Origin: Tachypleus tridentatus
Taxonomy: Eukaryota; Arthropoda; Merostomata; Xiphosura; Limulidae
Length of the DNA stretch: 64,000 nt
Assembly (NCBI RefSeq): GCF_004210375.1
Contig: NC_134835.1
Coordinates: forward strand, 72,074,447-72,138,446
Reading direction: 5' to 3'
Made by a program: the position numbers and the translations under genes. Within the stretch, counting starts at the first letter, position 1, and each line of letters opens with the position of its first letter. Below the pieces are notes generated by a model. It ran no database searches. It saw nothing but the letters and a program-made list of their open reading frames with translations, and was not told where the DNA came from. This document shows, piece after piece, positions 1 to 11,892 of the stretch.

Positions 1-539
1 GATTATTAAACTATAGTGGGAATAAGTGGAATAATTTGTTATTTTGTTTATTTCAGATATATACATAAAACCTAGTAGCACCAATCAGTAAACTAAGAGT
101 TCAACACAGTAGTTCAAGCACTAAATTTGTATCATAGTGGCCCAGTGAACATGGGCCATAAGCATGGTTTCACTAGTATTTAAATATATCTACTATCCAT
201 CCAGTGATGGATAACTAGTTTAATTTAATTGTAAAACTTGTCTGAGAGTAGGCAAAATGTTGCTGTATAAATAAGAATATTTAGATATCTTTGCTGTCCC
301 TAATTTCATGTACATTTCTGTAGACAACAGTTGAATAATGGTAGTAAATAAAATATATGCTTATTTCTTTAATGTAATTAATCAATATCCAGTATAATTT
401 ATTATGAATATGTCTGTGATATTTCCTAACTAATTTCATATATATATATTTTGTAATTTGATATGGTCATTTATTCCAAACTAATTTGTTCAATTTGTCA
501 GATGTAGGTAAAACTGTGAACTGTTTCTTCTCCTTGTAG

Positions 540-597
540 GTTTTTCTGGTGAAAAGTGGAAATCTAATGTGTTGTTGACAGCACTTCTCTGTCCAGG
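540..597 (+). CDS. TM9SF2: TM9SF2 exon a
   Basis: Acceptor TTGTAG at 534-539 and donor GGGTTTGT at 598. Encodes [18 protein letters not shown], the start of a membrane segment. It starts with two bases of a split codon and ends in phase 2 (GG|T gives Gly). The donor is weak but is the only one that joins in frame. Confidence 0.85.
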
Positions 598-3500
598 GTT
601 TGTATTAAATGCTTGTATCTCAAAATGTAATCATGTTTTAATTCTATTCAAGTCCTATTTATATATGTTTATACATACAAATTCAATAAGTATTAAAATC
701 AATGCCAAATGTGATCCTCTGTTTACTTGGAACAAAAGAAAACTAGAAAACTTAGGTTTGTCTTGTATGTCTAGTAAAGAATATAGTACCAATGAATATA
801 AATTAAGAAAATGGTTAACTTTGATATTGTTATTGGTGTATTTTTATCAGTCTACAGACTGTCTATTTTAGTTTGCCAAACTGAAACCACTAATGAGAAA
901 AGGAAATCAATAATCATTTAAAAATTTAATGAAAATGTTTCAAAAAATTGTACTTGTTCTAGCAAAGGCTCATCTGAAGGTGTGAAACAATTCTTTAGTC
1001 TTACTTCTTTCATTTCCTCTCTATATTGTGTTAAAATATTTTCATTAAACATCTGTTATGAAGTACAGTTTACCTGTTGCCTTTTTATCAGTAACATTAT
1101 CACTTCAGAAATTTTGTAATAAAATGTGTGAAGAGATGACCTTGTTATGTTAAAAGTACCTCTCAGTGTTTATATGAATATTTAAAAGGTTAACTAATAA
1201 AACAAGTACTTTATCTGAAAGAAATATAAATGTTAATAAGTAGGAGTGCTGAAGTTTTAACAGATTATTTATTTTGTTAAGTTTCATTTAATGGTTTTCA
1301 GACTGTATAAAAAAAATCAGGTTGTATACTTAATTATACAGGTTTTTGTTCTGAGAAAAGGCCTGGCTGATTTAAACTATTTTCTCACCCTCTCTAGTCT
1401 GCTTTTTGGTTTATTTTTCATCATGAACTTGATCCTGTGGGCCAAGGGAAGTTCTGCTGCCATACCGTTTACTACTTTGCTTGCTTTGTTGGCTCTCTGG
1501 TTTGGCATTTCTCTGCCTCTCACTTTTGTTGGTGCTTATTTTGGTTTTAAGAAAAGGGTAAGTTGAAATTACCTCTGTTTCAAGGATAGATTAGGTAATA
1601 AAATTGAAAAGTCTTGTGTAGTAATTTTTTTAAAATTATTTGTATATGTTATTTGGTAGGTTTGCTTGAAACAATGAGAAATTTAACCAAAAGAGTTTAA
1701 TACAATCTTACTTCTCAGTGGATCTCAGTGGTGAATTATATATGAATATTTTCATTGTAGATAGTTATTTTGTGACTGAGAAAAAACAAAACTTAGAACA
1801 TTATTATTTCACTGCAGATAAAATTTTGATTTGCTCAAAAACTGGAATATTTTTGTATTTATTTGTTAGGCTGTGTGTGATACTGTGGTTAAAAATCTAG
1901 GTTGCGTATCACAGTCTTTAGGGCTTAAGATATTTGTCTCTGAGTACACTCCACAATTTCAGTTGTGGCTGCTTTTTATAAACAACACTCAATTTTGTTG
2001 TTTGGAGATGTGAAAAATTTATGAATTTGTGGACATTCAGATGTTTTGTTTAAAAAATGTAGGTTATGAGATTTGTGAAAATAATTGAGAGCAGAACATG
2101 TGTAATGTTTAATCTTAAATCTTGTCATGGAGTAACAAGATTGAAATAATGACTATTTCAAAATTGAGTATATTCAAGAACCTGTAGTGAGATTTGTCCC
2201 ATGAAGAAGTGTCACATGGGGTACATAGTGTCCTCTGGTGGACTCGGTGTATATATATGTTGCAGAAATATTTTTCTTGAATGTCTTCTTTTCCATTTTA
2301 TGTTCCTGGTCACTTGGTTTAAACAGCCAGACAAACATTTTGTAGTTGTAGGCGAGCTGGCTGATCAGTTGTTCTTCCTATTGTCAACAGTTCAAAATTA
2401 GTAGTTATTATGGCCCAACCTTAAGCACTTCTGACCTGTCTGTTTTGTCCACTTGTGCTTCATAAAGTGCCATTTAGGCTCAAAATTAGTTTATTTGGGT
2501 TAATGTTAAGTTTTTTGGAGTTTCAGATTTAATCTGTATATATCTATATTTTGATAATTTTAAATATATAGACATTAGGATTGAACCTATGAACACATCT
2601 TTTTTTTCCATTATTTTAGTAAGAAGGGTACTCTACTTAAGTTTGTCATCTTTTAACACAAGAAATATAATTCTTATATTCATACTGTTATATTCAAAAT
2701 GATTATACTGTATTCATCCTCAAGTAGATTGGTCATATAGTATCCTTGGTACCTGCACTTTAAAACATTGAGGCAGTTGTTAGACAAACATTTACCAATA
2801 ACAATGAAATTGTACGATTTGGACATAAAACGTTATGGCTCTATTGATTAGCAATGTTATATTTTATTGGTATTTCTATTTTAATTTAATATCTAAAAAG
2901 TTTAAACTCATAAAAAATATTTTTAGAATTTTATTTTTTAAATATGAAATTTTTACATGTAGACTGTTGAACACCCTGTAAGAACAAATCAGATACCAAG
3001 ACAAATTCCTGAACAATCCATCTACACCCAGCCTGTGCCAGGAATTATTATGGGAGGTATCCTTCCATTCGGATGTATTTTCATTCAGTTGTTTTTCATT
3101 TTGAATAGTATCTGGTAAGTCACATTAAGTTTTCCATGAAGTTCATTTTGTAGTTTTGGACCTACTTATGTGCCTTTTGTCAGTTGACATAGAGTTGTTT
3201 TTTATGCCTGAATAATGTACAGTAAATTTTCTAGTATTTTTTTTACTAAATTGTATATCTTATTGTTATTTATGCTTTCACTAATTTCTGTTTATATATG
3301 CTAGAACTTGACTAATGTTTTGTGTCAACACTATACTAACAGTAAAGTACCTATTAGTTTTAAAAACTAATGGAAAATGAATAAATTCTGTAAACATATA
3401 TATTTCTCTTTTTTGGAATTTAAATGTTTAATTTAATTAAAGACTTTATAGTAAGTTATAAGCATTATACCATTTTATAATTTTTTTTTTAAATCTAGGT

Positions 3501-6500
3501 AAAAGGAATAATCACTTAACATACTGTTGTGTACTGAGAACATTATGTGGAAAAGAAGGCTAAATACTCTATTTTTTTTCTGAAATTTAATGTATATTTA
3601 TGTTTTGTGTTTATCTGAAGAATTTTGTGATTGATTGTACTGTAAGCTGAATAAATGTATTTATGCATTTAGGTTTTACCAATAAAATATGTAAACAGGT
3701 GTTTTGTATCATGACTTTGTTGTTAAAAGAACAGTTTTTTTTTTAAATTTTCAAACTGTAGTTTACACGAGTTTGCTGATTTCAATTATGTATAGCATGA
3801 CAGTAAACATTTACTTTGTGTTTTGAATATCAGATGAATATCAGTAGACATAAAGGGTATTATTTCACAAACAGTGCTTATTGTAGGTTATTCACAGTGG
3901 TAGTTTTGGCCATGCATTGCTTGCTGTAACACAGATTAATGCTTGTGCACTGCACTGTTGTTGTTTCAGAAATCACAATTTTTAAATGTATATTTATGTA
4001 TAGGTCCAGCCAGATGTATTACATGTTTGGATTTTTATTTCTTGTCTTCATCATCCTGATCATCACTTGCTCGGAAACAACTGTGTTACTATGTTATTTC
4101 CATCTGTGTGCTGAGGTTAGCCATATGTTTGTTTATCATTTAAGTGTACTTGTGGGATATTTTATATTGAAAATTTAGCTATTAGTATGACACTTTTATA
4201 ACAGTCAAAGAGCTGTTTATAACCCAGTAAGAAATGTATTAGTTTTTAAAACCACATACCTTGTTTATTTCATAACCATTGTTTTTAGCCTATTTTGTCT
4301 CTCCAGTCATGCTAGGTTGATGATAAAGCATGTTATTCACAGAAGCTTTATGTGTATTTAGTTGAGGGGTTCAACCAGCCATAGAGCTTTGTGCTACACA
4401 CGTCTATACGATCATAATGAAAAATATTTAACTTTCGAGCTTTCATTTAGATTGTGCATCTGATTTTTTTGCTTTTATTTTATATGTTGTAATGTGGAAC
4501 AAACAGTTTTACATGTACTTGTGTAAAACTTTCAGTGACTTGTACCAAATTGCAGATTAAAAGTATCACCTTCCATTGGATTAGTTAGGATGGCTAGGTA
4601 GCCTGAAACAAATTCTTTATCCATCTTTGTATAAAACAAAAAAAATTACATCAAACTATAACTTCATGAGCTTGCCTCTTAATTTATTAGAAATGTATTC
4701 ATGACACTCAAATATAACTGTTATATTATTTTGGTTTTTAAATAGATTTAACTGCATAAATTGTTAGTTTATCACAAGAAACAGAATTTACAGACACTTC
4801 ACAGAAATTTTGTAAAATTCCCTGTTTGTAGTTGGTTATGATTTATTGCTGTTATTTTAGTCCAATACTGTTTTACCTCCTTTCTCAAAAAACTATCTTA
4901 ACCATCTTTTTTTCTTATTCTATCTTGTCTGGACTTTTACACCCCTTGAGGTGGATTACTGTATGTGGTGAGGGGACCTCCCAGAGAAGGTTGTATACTT
5001 TCAGTTTACCTCCTCTGGGACCTAAACATCCACCCATGTGTTTACCATGTGGATGATCCAGGAGAGAATCCTGGTGATTGAGGGGTCCAATATTAACACA
5101 CCACTTTGGCCTTGAATTTCTGTACACAGATGGTCTTGGATTTCCCCTTCCCCTCCAGGAGCTATTGGCTGGTCCACTTGGGCTAGGGTGAACTGAGTAC
5201 CAGTGTTGGACATTCTCAACGAGTGTTGTGAACATTGTTTCTGATTCTGGTGTTTGGGTATGGTGCTCACCCTGGTGTTGCTGCAATGTTTTGTTTAGAA
5301 TTGTAGTACATCTCCTTAGAGGGCTCCATTGTGGGTGGGGTCATTGGGCACTGAAATGTAACATCTCTATTATGGGTACCCCAATTTATGAAAAAAAAAA
5401 AAATTGAAAGACAGATTATCAAAAAATGACCACATGTATGACTGTTATACTGTTAACATCACAGTCAAATTCTATTCTTCGATTTCTAATTATCCATTCC
5501 ATATCCAAGAAATTCTTAGGGCAAATGTCCCCTTGCCTTTTTAATTCAAAATGTATTAGTGTGGTTTGCTAGTTCTCCTAAGTCTATAGAGAGGTTGCAC
5601 TCTGAATAGATTTTGGTGGAAATATCTTCACCACATATACCAAACTCCTCTTGAAATCAAAGGCCATTGGGGATATACCCATTGAGGTTACTCCCCATGC
5701 AACTTTGAATTCTTCTAGAAGGGTTACAGGTGAGAGAGATTTAAAGAACATTCCTGTATTAGAGATCCTCATTGGTTTGTCTAGTCAAGTCGTTTCTGCA
5801 GTGTGCAAAATCTCCACTTACAAAGACAGAATTATGATGCCTACTAATGTTCTGACATTGATGTTTATATCACCACGTCTTCCTGCAATAGTCAAAGCAG
5901 TTTACCTTAACTGTAAGGTACAGCCATATATTCCCAACTCTCTCGGATGTTACCAGTGTCAATGGTTCAGTCACTCAAAAATATCTTGTCATGCTTGTTG
6001 TAGTGAAAATCACATTATTTACAAGTGCAAACCAGAACCATGCTGCATTAACTATATTGGTCCACACCCCTCTTACTCTATTTTTTGTCCTAAATGGGTG
6101 GAGGAGAAAGAGGTGCAATGGTTGAAGACTATAAATAATATTTCCTACCCAGAGGTTTGGAAATTGTCCCCAATTCCATCTTGGATGTATACTGCACTCC
6201 ATTCCACTGCCACAGCAGGAGTGCAGACAGATCTCTCCATGCCTCCAGCAGAGTTGTTTATAAAACATCTGAAGAATATTTGCCCTTTATGATTAAAAGA
6301 GTTGATAAATCTATATCTACTTTTATTTTCGTCCCTGCCACTCCTTCCAATTACTGTCCGGTTCCACTTCTTTGGCTTCAGGTTCGGGTGTTTTCTCAGG
6401 TTCATCCTCTTCTGCAGGCCCATGAAGTAAAACGACTATTTATGCCCTCAATTGTGGAACCTTTGTCCACAGACAGAGACCTGCCTACTTGACCCAGGGC

Positions 6501-9500
6501 AGGATCCATGAAGTTTGATGACCATCCAATAAAGAAGAAAAAATGTGGTTGAAAACAATAGGGGTCCTCACATCTTTCTCCTCCACATAAATAAAAATGG
6601 TCACTCTAATCCAGTGGAACTGTTGGAGTTTTCATTCAAATATAGATGACACTAAGGACTTGACTCTTACCATCTCGTGTGTCTCTCCTTACTTACAAGA
6701 AATGTTTCTTAAGCGTGCCAATAGAGTCACCCTTCAGCAGTTTTCTTTGTACAGAAATGGCAGGTTGTGTGATGGATGAGTGCATGGTGGGGTGATACTG
6801 CTGGTTGATCAGCATGTGCCCATCCTATCTTTGTCATTTGATACACACTTGGAGGCTGTAGCCATCTGTACTTCCTTGGATCGTATCATCACTATTTCTT
6901 CTCTTTACCTGGCTCCTGAAGAGACCTGTGATCAGTTAGAGCTTGATGTCCTCATTGAGCAATTGCTGTCTCCCTTTTTTATCCTAGAGGATTTTAATGA
7001 ACATAATCCCAGCTGGGGTGGTGCTGATATTAATGGGAGGGGTCATTACATAGAGCATATGATCTTGGATCACAATCTCTCTCTCTTCAGTACTGGTTCT
7101 TTTACTTATTTTCATGTATTTTACTGATGGTGATCTTTCTATCTGCTCCCATTCAATTTTCTCATATTTTTCTTGAAGGGTTGACAGTAACTCATGGGGC
7201 AGTGATCATTTCCTATCATTTTGAGAGATTGTTCATGGTTGATGCCATCCAACCTGTGTGCCTCGATGGAAGTTGAACCAGGTCAACTAGCCCTCAATCA
7301 CTGCTCTTTCAAAACTACTTGATCCCCGCCATCATCTGTAACCCATCGATAACTGACTGCATGGCAGCAGTGACTGACTGTATTGTCCAGGCAGCTGCTC
7401 AATGTATTCCTAATCCCTCGACACATTTCCTACAGATCCTTGTCCTTGATGGGATTCTGCTTGCCACATGGCAAGAAAAGCTCAAAAATGGACCTGGGAT
7501 ACCTTTCATAGGTATCCCACACTTTTAAACCACATCACAATTCAGGACAGGATTTGAAAGGTTAGTGAACAGTATACTTCTACTCCCCCCCCCCTGTCTG
7601 TCTGCTCTGGTACTATCACTGCTGTGATAGTATGGCCTGTCCCATACATGGACTATGGTCCTGAATTCAAGGCCCAGCTCTGCGTCAGATGGCAGTCGAC
7701 TTAGAGTGAGCAAAGCGATTACAAGCTCTTCCAGATCAAACCTTCTAATGCTATTTGGCTCTCTTACTCCCATAAGGATTGGAAGGAGGAAGTTGTTCTG
7801 GCTAGGCTATGCATTAGTCAGTTTTTAACTCCGTGCTTTCTTTTATCTGGTACTGATGCACCAATGTGTGGTCTGTGTAATACTCCAGTCACAATAACTC
7901 ACATTTTATTGTCTTTTTGTTGTTACAATCAAGAGAGACGACACCATTTTAAACGTATTTTTACCATGGGTTCACCCTTGACATCGACAAAGTCGTTGAT
8001 GATGATGACACTGTCTACTTTGGTTGTTTTTAAATTTTTAAGGGTCATTTGTCTTTTTAAGCCTATTTAAGATTTTAATTTGAATATTAGATTATGTTTT
8101 GTTTTAACATGATTCCTTTTTTACATATTTTAATGATTTTACTATTTTATTTTTTTTATTGGTTTGTCTTGACCCAACTAGAGCCCACCCTCATTAAGTG
8201 GTTCTTATATCCTCAATCCACAGGTGTTTTGGTTAACAATCTTCATCTACCATTACCTCTATCTCAGTCTCTGCTTCATTAACATCAGTTGGGCAACATT
8301 TCCATACATCATCACCCTCTCTCTCTTCAGGCATTGCTTTTGTAAACTCCACTGCTTAAACTTGGGGACTGACTTCATGCATTGCATTTTTTCTTTCCAG
8401 GTTCATAAGACTTTCTTCCATGTCCAGTTACCAAAGGTGATACTTTACCTTCTGTCTTTGGTCTCTTTGATGTGGTTTTTATCCTTCCCATCATTCTGCC
8501 CTTCGTCTTTTCCAATTCTTCACTTGTTTTGACAAAGACTTGGCTATTTTGTGTGTAGCTATTGGGCAGTTTCATCAAACAGTTTTTCTCCAAATTTTAT
8601 AAGGTTTTGCCCTCCCTTACCATTTCCCTCCTTTTCCACTCCTTTCAGGTTCATGCATCTTCCATGTTCCTTTGATTTGTTTGTTTGGGATCAGGTGTGA
8701 TCCCTTATGACCTCTCCCATTCTCTTTTTGAACCTTTGTTGACATGTTCCACATATGATCTTCTTCAACACCTATTTCCTTCTTTCCCTTGTATGTGGAT
8801 GTTGTTGATCAGATATTAATTCCATCAATGTTCCCACAATCCTCTACCATTTCATTTATCTTGTATCAAAACCAGTTCTTCTTTCCTAAGTTTTATGCTG
8901 CATGTAAAGGCTGTTTGGCTTTCACACAATATTCCTTGCATTCTATCACATTTACTCCAATTCTGATCCAGATTGGTTTCTTTTTCTGATTCACTCTTTG
9001 GTATTATGTGGTATATAATGCATCCTTTCAGAGTTCACTTTACTGACTTTTTCTTTCTTGGAATCCCCTTGTTTCCTGTGGTTTAACCAATGTCCCACTA
9101 ACTGATTGGATTCATCAACTCATTAGTCTGGCATATCCTGATTTATCCTTAGAAGGTTGCCATCTCCACATTGTTTCTTCTCATCAAATTTGCAATGTCA
9201 ATATGTCTTTAGCTACTCTCCTTTGCAGTCCATTTGAGGAAATTGTTCAGGCTGGAATGTGGATTTAATCTTAATAACCTCATCTCTTGTTATCTGCACA
9301 ATCTGGCTATATCTTCCTCAGATGGATATTGTCTCCCTCCTATAACAATTCCATACACATCCATTTGTGTTTGAATGGGGATAAATTTTATTACATAATC
9401 TCATTTGGGATAAATTGTTATCTGCACAATCTGGCTATATCTTCCTCAGATGGATATTGTCTCCCTCCTATAACAATTCCATACACATCCATTTGCATTT

Positions 9501-11892
9501 GAATGGGGATAACTTTTATTACATAATCTCATTTGTTTTCTCTTCAGAGACCCTCATTTTTTTTCCTACTGCAATACTGCAAATGGGATCTCACTTCCTG
9601 GTGGGTTTTGTCTGGTCAGATATACTTTGCCTCAAATCAACACTATTTACTAAATGTTCCATAAGAGTAGCTGTAGAGGTGGGGTGTTCTGCAAGACTAC
9701 TGGTAGCATGCCCATTGATATATACATATTTCACATTATCCATAGGTGGTTTTTCCATTGTGCACCATCACTCAGACTTTCATGAGCAAAGTAAAGGAAG
9801 ATCTCTGACACCTTGATTGAATAAATCGAGAACTGTCTGTTTTTTAATATATGGAATTTTGTATGCCTATTACTCTTTCTCCAGTGTGGCATTCATTCAG
9901 CCTCCTCACCTGTCCAGTTGAGGTTGGGGTACATACATTGCTAAGTCAGGTTGTTTTTTTATAATGAATTTCACTTTTCAGAATACATTTTTTGGGGTGC
10001 ATACATAGCTAAGTCAGGTTGTTTTTTAAAATGGATTTCACCTTTCAGAATAAATTATACTTGTGCATTTTTTTACCCTTATCAGGTTCATTTCCTTCTT
10101 CTAAGGCAAATATACCTATTTCAGAAGTAATATGGTTACCCACTTGTGTGCTTCAGTTCATCATGGAGAACCCTTGTTCAATCTTGGTGTTTGCTGTTTG
10201 CTGGGTTTAAATGTTGTGTGTGTATGCCAGCCCCCTCTCTCTTTGTAGTATGGGATTCTAGTTTTGTGTGAGGAGTGATAAGACCATATTAGAAGTTATT
10301 TTTTCACTTTGGAAGTGTATATCAGATAGGTACCTAACTCCTGTTACACACTTCCTTCTCACTGCTGGTGTTATTCTTTGATGTCATGCTAATTCTCAAA
10401 AGTAAAAATTTAGTGGGAATAGCAGAGGTATCTAATAGTGCCATTATAGGTGATACAAAACTATTGGTGGAAAATAGTCATGTGATATGTACATGTTCAG
10501 TTGTGGTATGAAATTGGTGGGCTATATAATACATCATGGTGTGCAGTCTGAAATTTTTTACCAATGCTTAGAGAGCAGCAAGGAGATTGAAATAGACATC
10601 TGTGAGAAAGGGCAAATACCAGTTGGAAATATGTTGTTATGAAGGTTGTGTTAACATCACAGTGTTAAGCTCTATTCATTTCATGAGTGTATGGATTACA
10701 TCCTAAAATACTGCTCTCATTCTGAAGGTTATTTAATTTGTATTCCATTTTTATTACACATTTTGTAATTTCTTCCTTTAAATCCTAAACATTAGATTAT
10801 TTTAAGAATTTAATAAAACTCATAATGAAGTTGACTGCTTTGCCTTGTTTGAATGTATTAAAATATTTCTTGAAATGTTTATTTCAGATAATCAACATTA
10901 GACTGAAAATATAGAGCTAACTAGTTAAGCTATTGTTTTTTAATAATTGGGATAGTGAACTCCAAATTTTAATGTCTTTCAGTTTACTATAATGTAAATC
11001 TGTATTTAAAATATTGCAGTTTGGCACAGTGATGTTACTTAATTATTTGTATCTGGTATTATGTTATTAAATGTGATGTTTTCTGCTGAACTAATGGTCC
11101 TATTTATCTACCACCACTGTTGGGAACAGTATTTGAAACATATATATAATTTACAGAAAATGTTCAACTGTATTTCTTTCATTTTATTTAATACTACACT
11201 AGTTTTTAGAAATAAAGTTTGTATTTGTAGAATATTAGTTATTGAGATTTAAAAGTGGGAGTTTTAAACATTTGTACTTAATATTAGTATAAATTACTTA
11301 AATTTATTTTTTGTTTCAGGATTACCACTGGTGGTGGCGCTCTTTCCTAACAAGTGGCTTTACAGCAGTTTACCTATTTGTGTATTGCATCCATTATTTT
11401 ATCACTAAGTTAAATATCACTGGCTTCACCTCTACATTCTTGTACTTTGGCTACACTTTCATTATGGTTTTTCTCTTTTTCCTTCTCACAGGTATGTATG
11501 ATTAATGCAGAATTTCATAAGCAAATTTAAACTTTCTTTGAAATTTTGATCTTATGTAAAGAATTTTTAGTTTTTGTACCTACATTGTGAAGTAATAGAG
11601 AAATTTAAATTCCACAGGATGCATGTTTTTTTTATATATAAAATACAGTTTAGATTTTGTTGTGTGATGTTCCTTTAAATTGTTATTAGCCTAAATTTAA
11701 AATTTATTTGGAAGGAATAAGAACACATTTTTTGACATTTCATTGGTGGTATATTTTTTTGAATGCTTATCTGTACACTAAATCTGTTAATGGCTGTCAT
11801 GTTTTATCTCATTTTTTCTTACAGGAACCGTTGGATTTTTTGCCTGTTTTTGGTTTGTGAGGAAAATCTATAGTGTAGTGAAGGTAGACTGA
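540..11892 (+). CDS. TM9SF2: TM9SF2-type transmembrane 9 superfamily protein, C-terminal exons (partial)
   Basis: Six exons encode the last 239 residues of a nonaspanin: 540-597, 1398-1557, 2963-3114, 4004-4115, 11320-11491, 11825-11892 (stop TGA). All introns are GT-AG and the phases join exactly. Motifs [15 protein letters not shown]-like (here [15 protein letters not shown]), FFIMNLILW and CSE...[13 protein letters not shown] fit TM9SF2 better than TM9SF4, which has a different residue pattern at these places. About seven hydrophobic membrane segments are visible. The protein ends [11 protein letters not shown], giving the C-terminal KxD signal that in this family binds COPI and holds the protein in Golgi/endosomal membranes. 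The family acts in membrane-protein sorting. The N-terminal lumenal domain and first membrane segments lie upstream of the window. The 7.2 kb fourth intron is filled by retroelement debris. Confidence 0.93.
1398..1557 (+). CDS. TM9SF2: TM9SF2 exon b
   Basis: Acceptor CTCTAG, donor GGGTAAGT. Encodes [14 protein letters not shown] through GAYFGFKKR, two membrane segments. Open sequence upstream of 1398 (from 1291) reads as intron and is not part of the family alignment. Confidence 0.93.
2963..3114 (+). CDS. TM9SF2: TM9SF2 exon c
   Basis: Acceptor ATGTAG, donor TGGTAAGT splitting the Trp codon. Encodes the conserved loop [15 protein letters not shown] and the following membrane segment [19 protein letters not shown]. 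Confidence 0.95.
4004..4115 (+). CDS. TM9SF2: TM9SF2 exon d
   Basis: Acceptor TATAG, donor GAGGTTAG. Encodes [19 protein letters not shown] and LCYFHLCAE. It ends in phase 0, before the 7.2 kb intron. Confidence 0.94.
4116..4939 (+). other. TM9SF2 intron d, 5' part
   Basis: No gene or recognisable repeat seen. The open frames here are short and AT-driven. Confidence 0.4.
5651..6292 (+). pseudogene. LINE ORF1 (gag-like) relic with CCHC zinc knuckles
   Basis: A 213-codon open stretch with [14 protein letters not shown] (CX2CX4HX4C), overlapping a second knuckle [14 protein letters not shown], then a Cys/His segment ending [12 protein letters not shown] and NISYPE. This knuckle series followed by a charged ...ISYPEA-type stretch is typical of I/Jockey-group ORF1 nucleic-acid-binding proteins. 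The frame continues only as fragments in shifted frames downstream, so it is decayed. Confidence 0.75.
6597..7127 (+). pseudogene. LINE ORF2 endonuclease relic
   Basis: Reads [39 protein letters not shown] and [10 protein letters not shown], the ordered motifs of an apurinic-type endonuclease at the ORF2 start. A stop codon at 6777-6779 breaks the frame. The normal ...GDFN.H... motif is changed to EDFNEH. Linker sequence continues to about 7,528 in another frame. Confidence 0.75.
7670..8070 (+). pseudogene. LINE ORF2 C-terminal Cys/His tail relic
   Basis: Encodes [22 protein letters not shown]-type sequence followed by [18 protein letters not shown] and a YNQERRHHF motif. This is the usual tail after RNase H in I/Jockey-group ORF2 proteins. 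It joins almost directly to the endonuclease linker, which shows the internal deletion. Confidence 0.7.
8540..9290 (+). pseudogene. DIRS-like tyrosine recombinase relic (candidate)
   Basis: Between about 9,085 and 9,300 the + strand reads [36 protein letters not shown] and, in the next frame, [12 protein letters not shown]. The spacing and wording match the C-terminal half of DIRS/Pat-type tyrosine recombinases (an ...SHQVR...SLA box, then ...ILQAG.W....TFISYYL...). The expected Arg of the box is Cys. Upstream, broken frames such as LVLCGI and [11 protein letters not shown] could be earlier parts of the same domain. No intact frame remains. The assignment is by eye and needs a profile search. 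Confidence 0.4.
9289..9544 (+). repeat. 128 bp tandem duplication, two copies
   Basis: Copy 1 is 9,289-9,416 and copy 2 is 9,417-9,544. They begin GTTATCTGCACAATCTGGC and differ at only a few positions. The unit lies at the 3' end of the recombinase relic. Near identity implies a recent duplication, or an element feature such as a split repeat. Confidence 0.9.
9545..11319 (+). other. TM9SF2 intron d, 3' part
   Basis: About 9,545-10,250 keeps the slightly GC-richer, frame-broken look of retroelement sequence. It includes a short local duplication, GTGCATACATAGCTAAGTCAGG-like, at about 9,930 and 9,997. From 10,250 to 11,319 it is plain AT-rich intron. Confidence 0.4.
11320..11491 (+). CDS. TM9SF2: TM9SF2 exon e
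   Basis: Acceptor TTGTTTCAG, donor GGTATGT. Encodes [18 protein letters not shown] and two hydrophobic segments ending FFLLTG. Confidence 0.95.
11825..11892 (+). CDS. TM9SF2: TM9SF2 terminal coding exon
   Basis: Acceptor TTCTTACAG. Encodes [18 protein letters not shown] then KVD and stop TGA at 11890-11892. Confidence 0.95.

Larger units (their letters stand above)
4940..8095 (+). mobile_element. degenerate non-LTR retrotransposon (Jockey/I-type LINE), internally deleted
   Basis: A LINE in sense orientation inside the TM9SF2 intron. In order it shows a GC-richer 5' leader (about 4,940-5,400), an ORF1 relic with zinc knuckles, an APE-type endonuclease relic, and then directly the end of ORF2 (after the RNase H domain) with a Cys/His tail. 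The reverse-transcriptase region is missing between about 7,560 and 7,670, so this copy is dead. Its ORF2 tail matches the minus-strand LINE at 36.9-41.4 kb at the nucleotide level (GGCTAGGCTATGCATT versus GGCTAGGCTACGCATT), so both belong to one family. Exact ends and target duplications were not resolved. Confidence 0.8.

Noticed and set aside
1291-1397. Extension of the TM9SF2 exon upstream of 1398
   Set aside because: The frame is open, but its residues do not fit the family, and the acceptor at 1396-1397 restores an exact fit to the previous exon.
2201-2401. 66-codon open frame in a TM9SF2 intron
   Set aside because: No domain, no splice-site context, and the flanking exons already join in phase.
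4915-5286. 123-codon minus-strand frame
   Set aside because: It is the reverse of the LINE 5' leader; Pro/Gly/His-rich from base composition only.
8094-8532. Long hydrophobic open frames taken as possible membrane proteins
   Set aside because: They arise from T-rich sequence next to LINE and recombinase relics; no conserved motif or start context.
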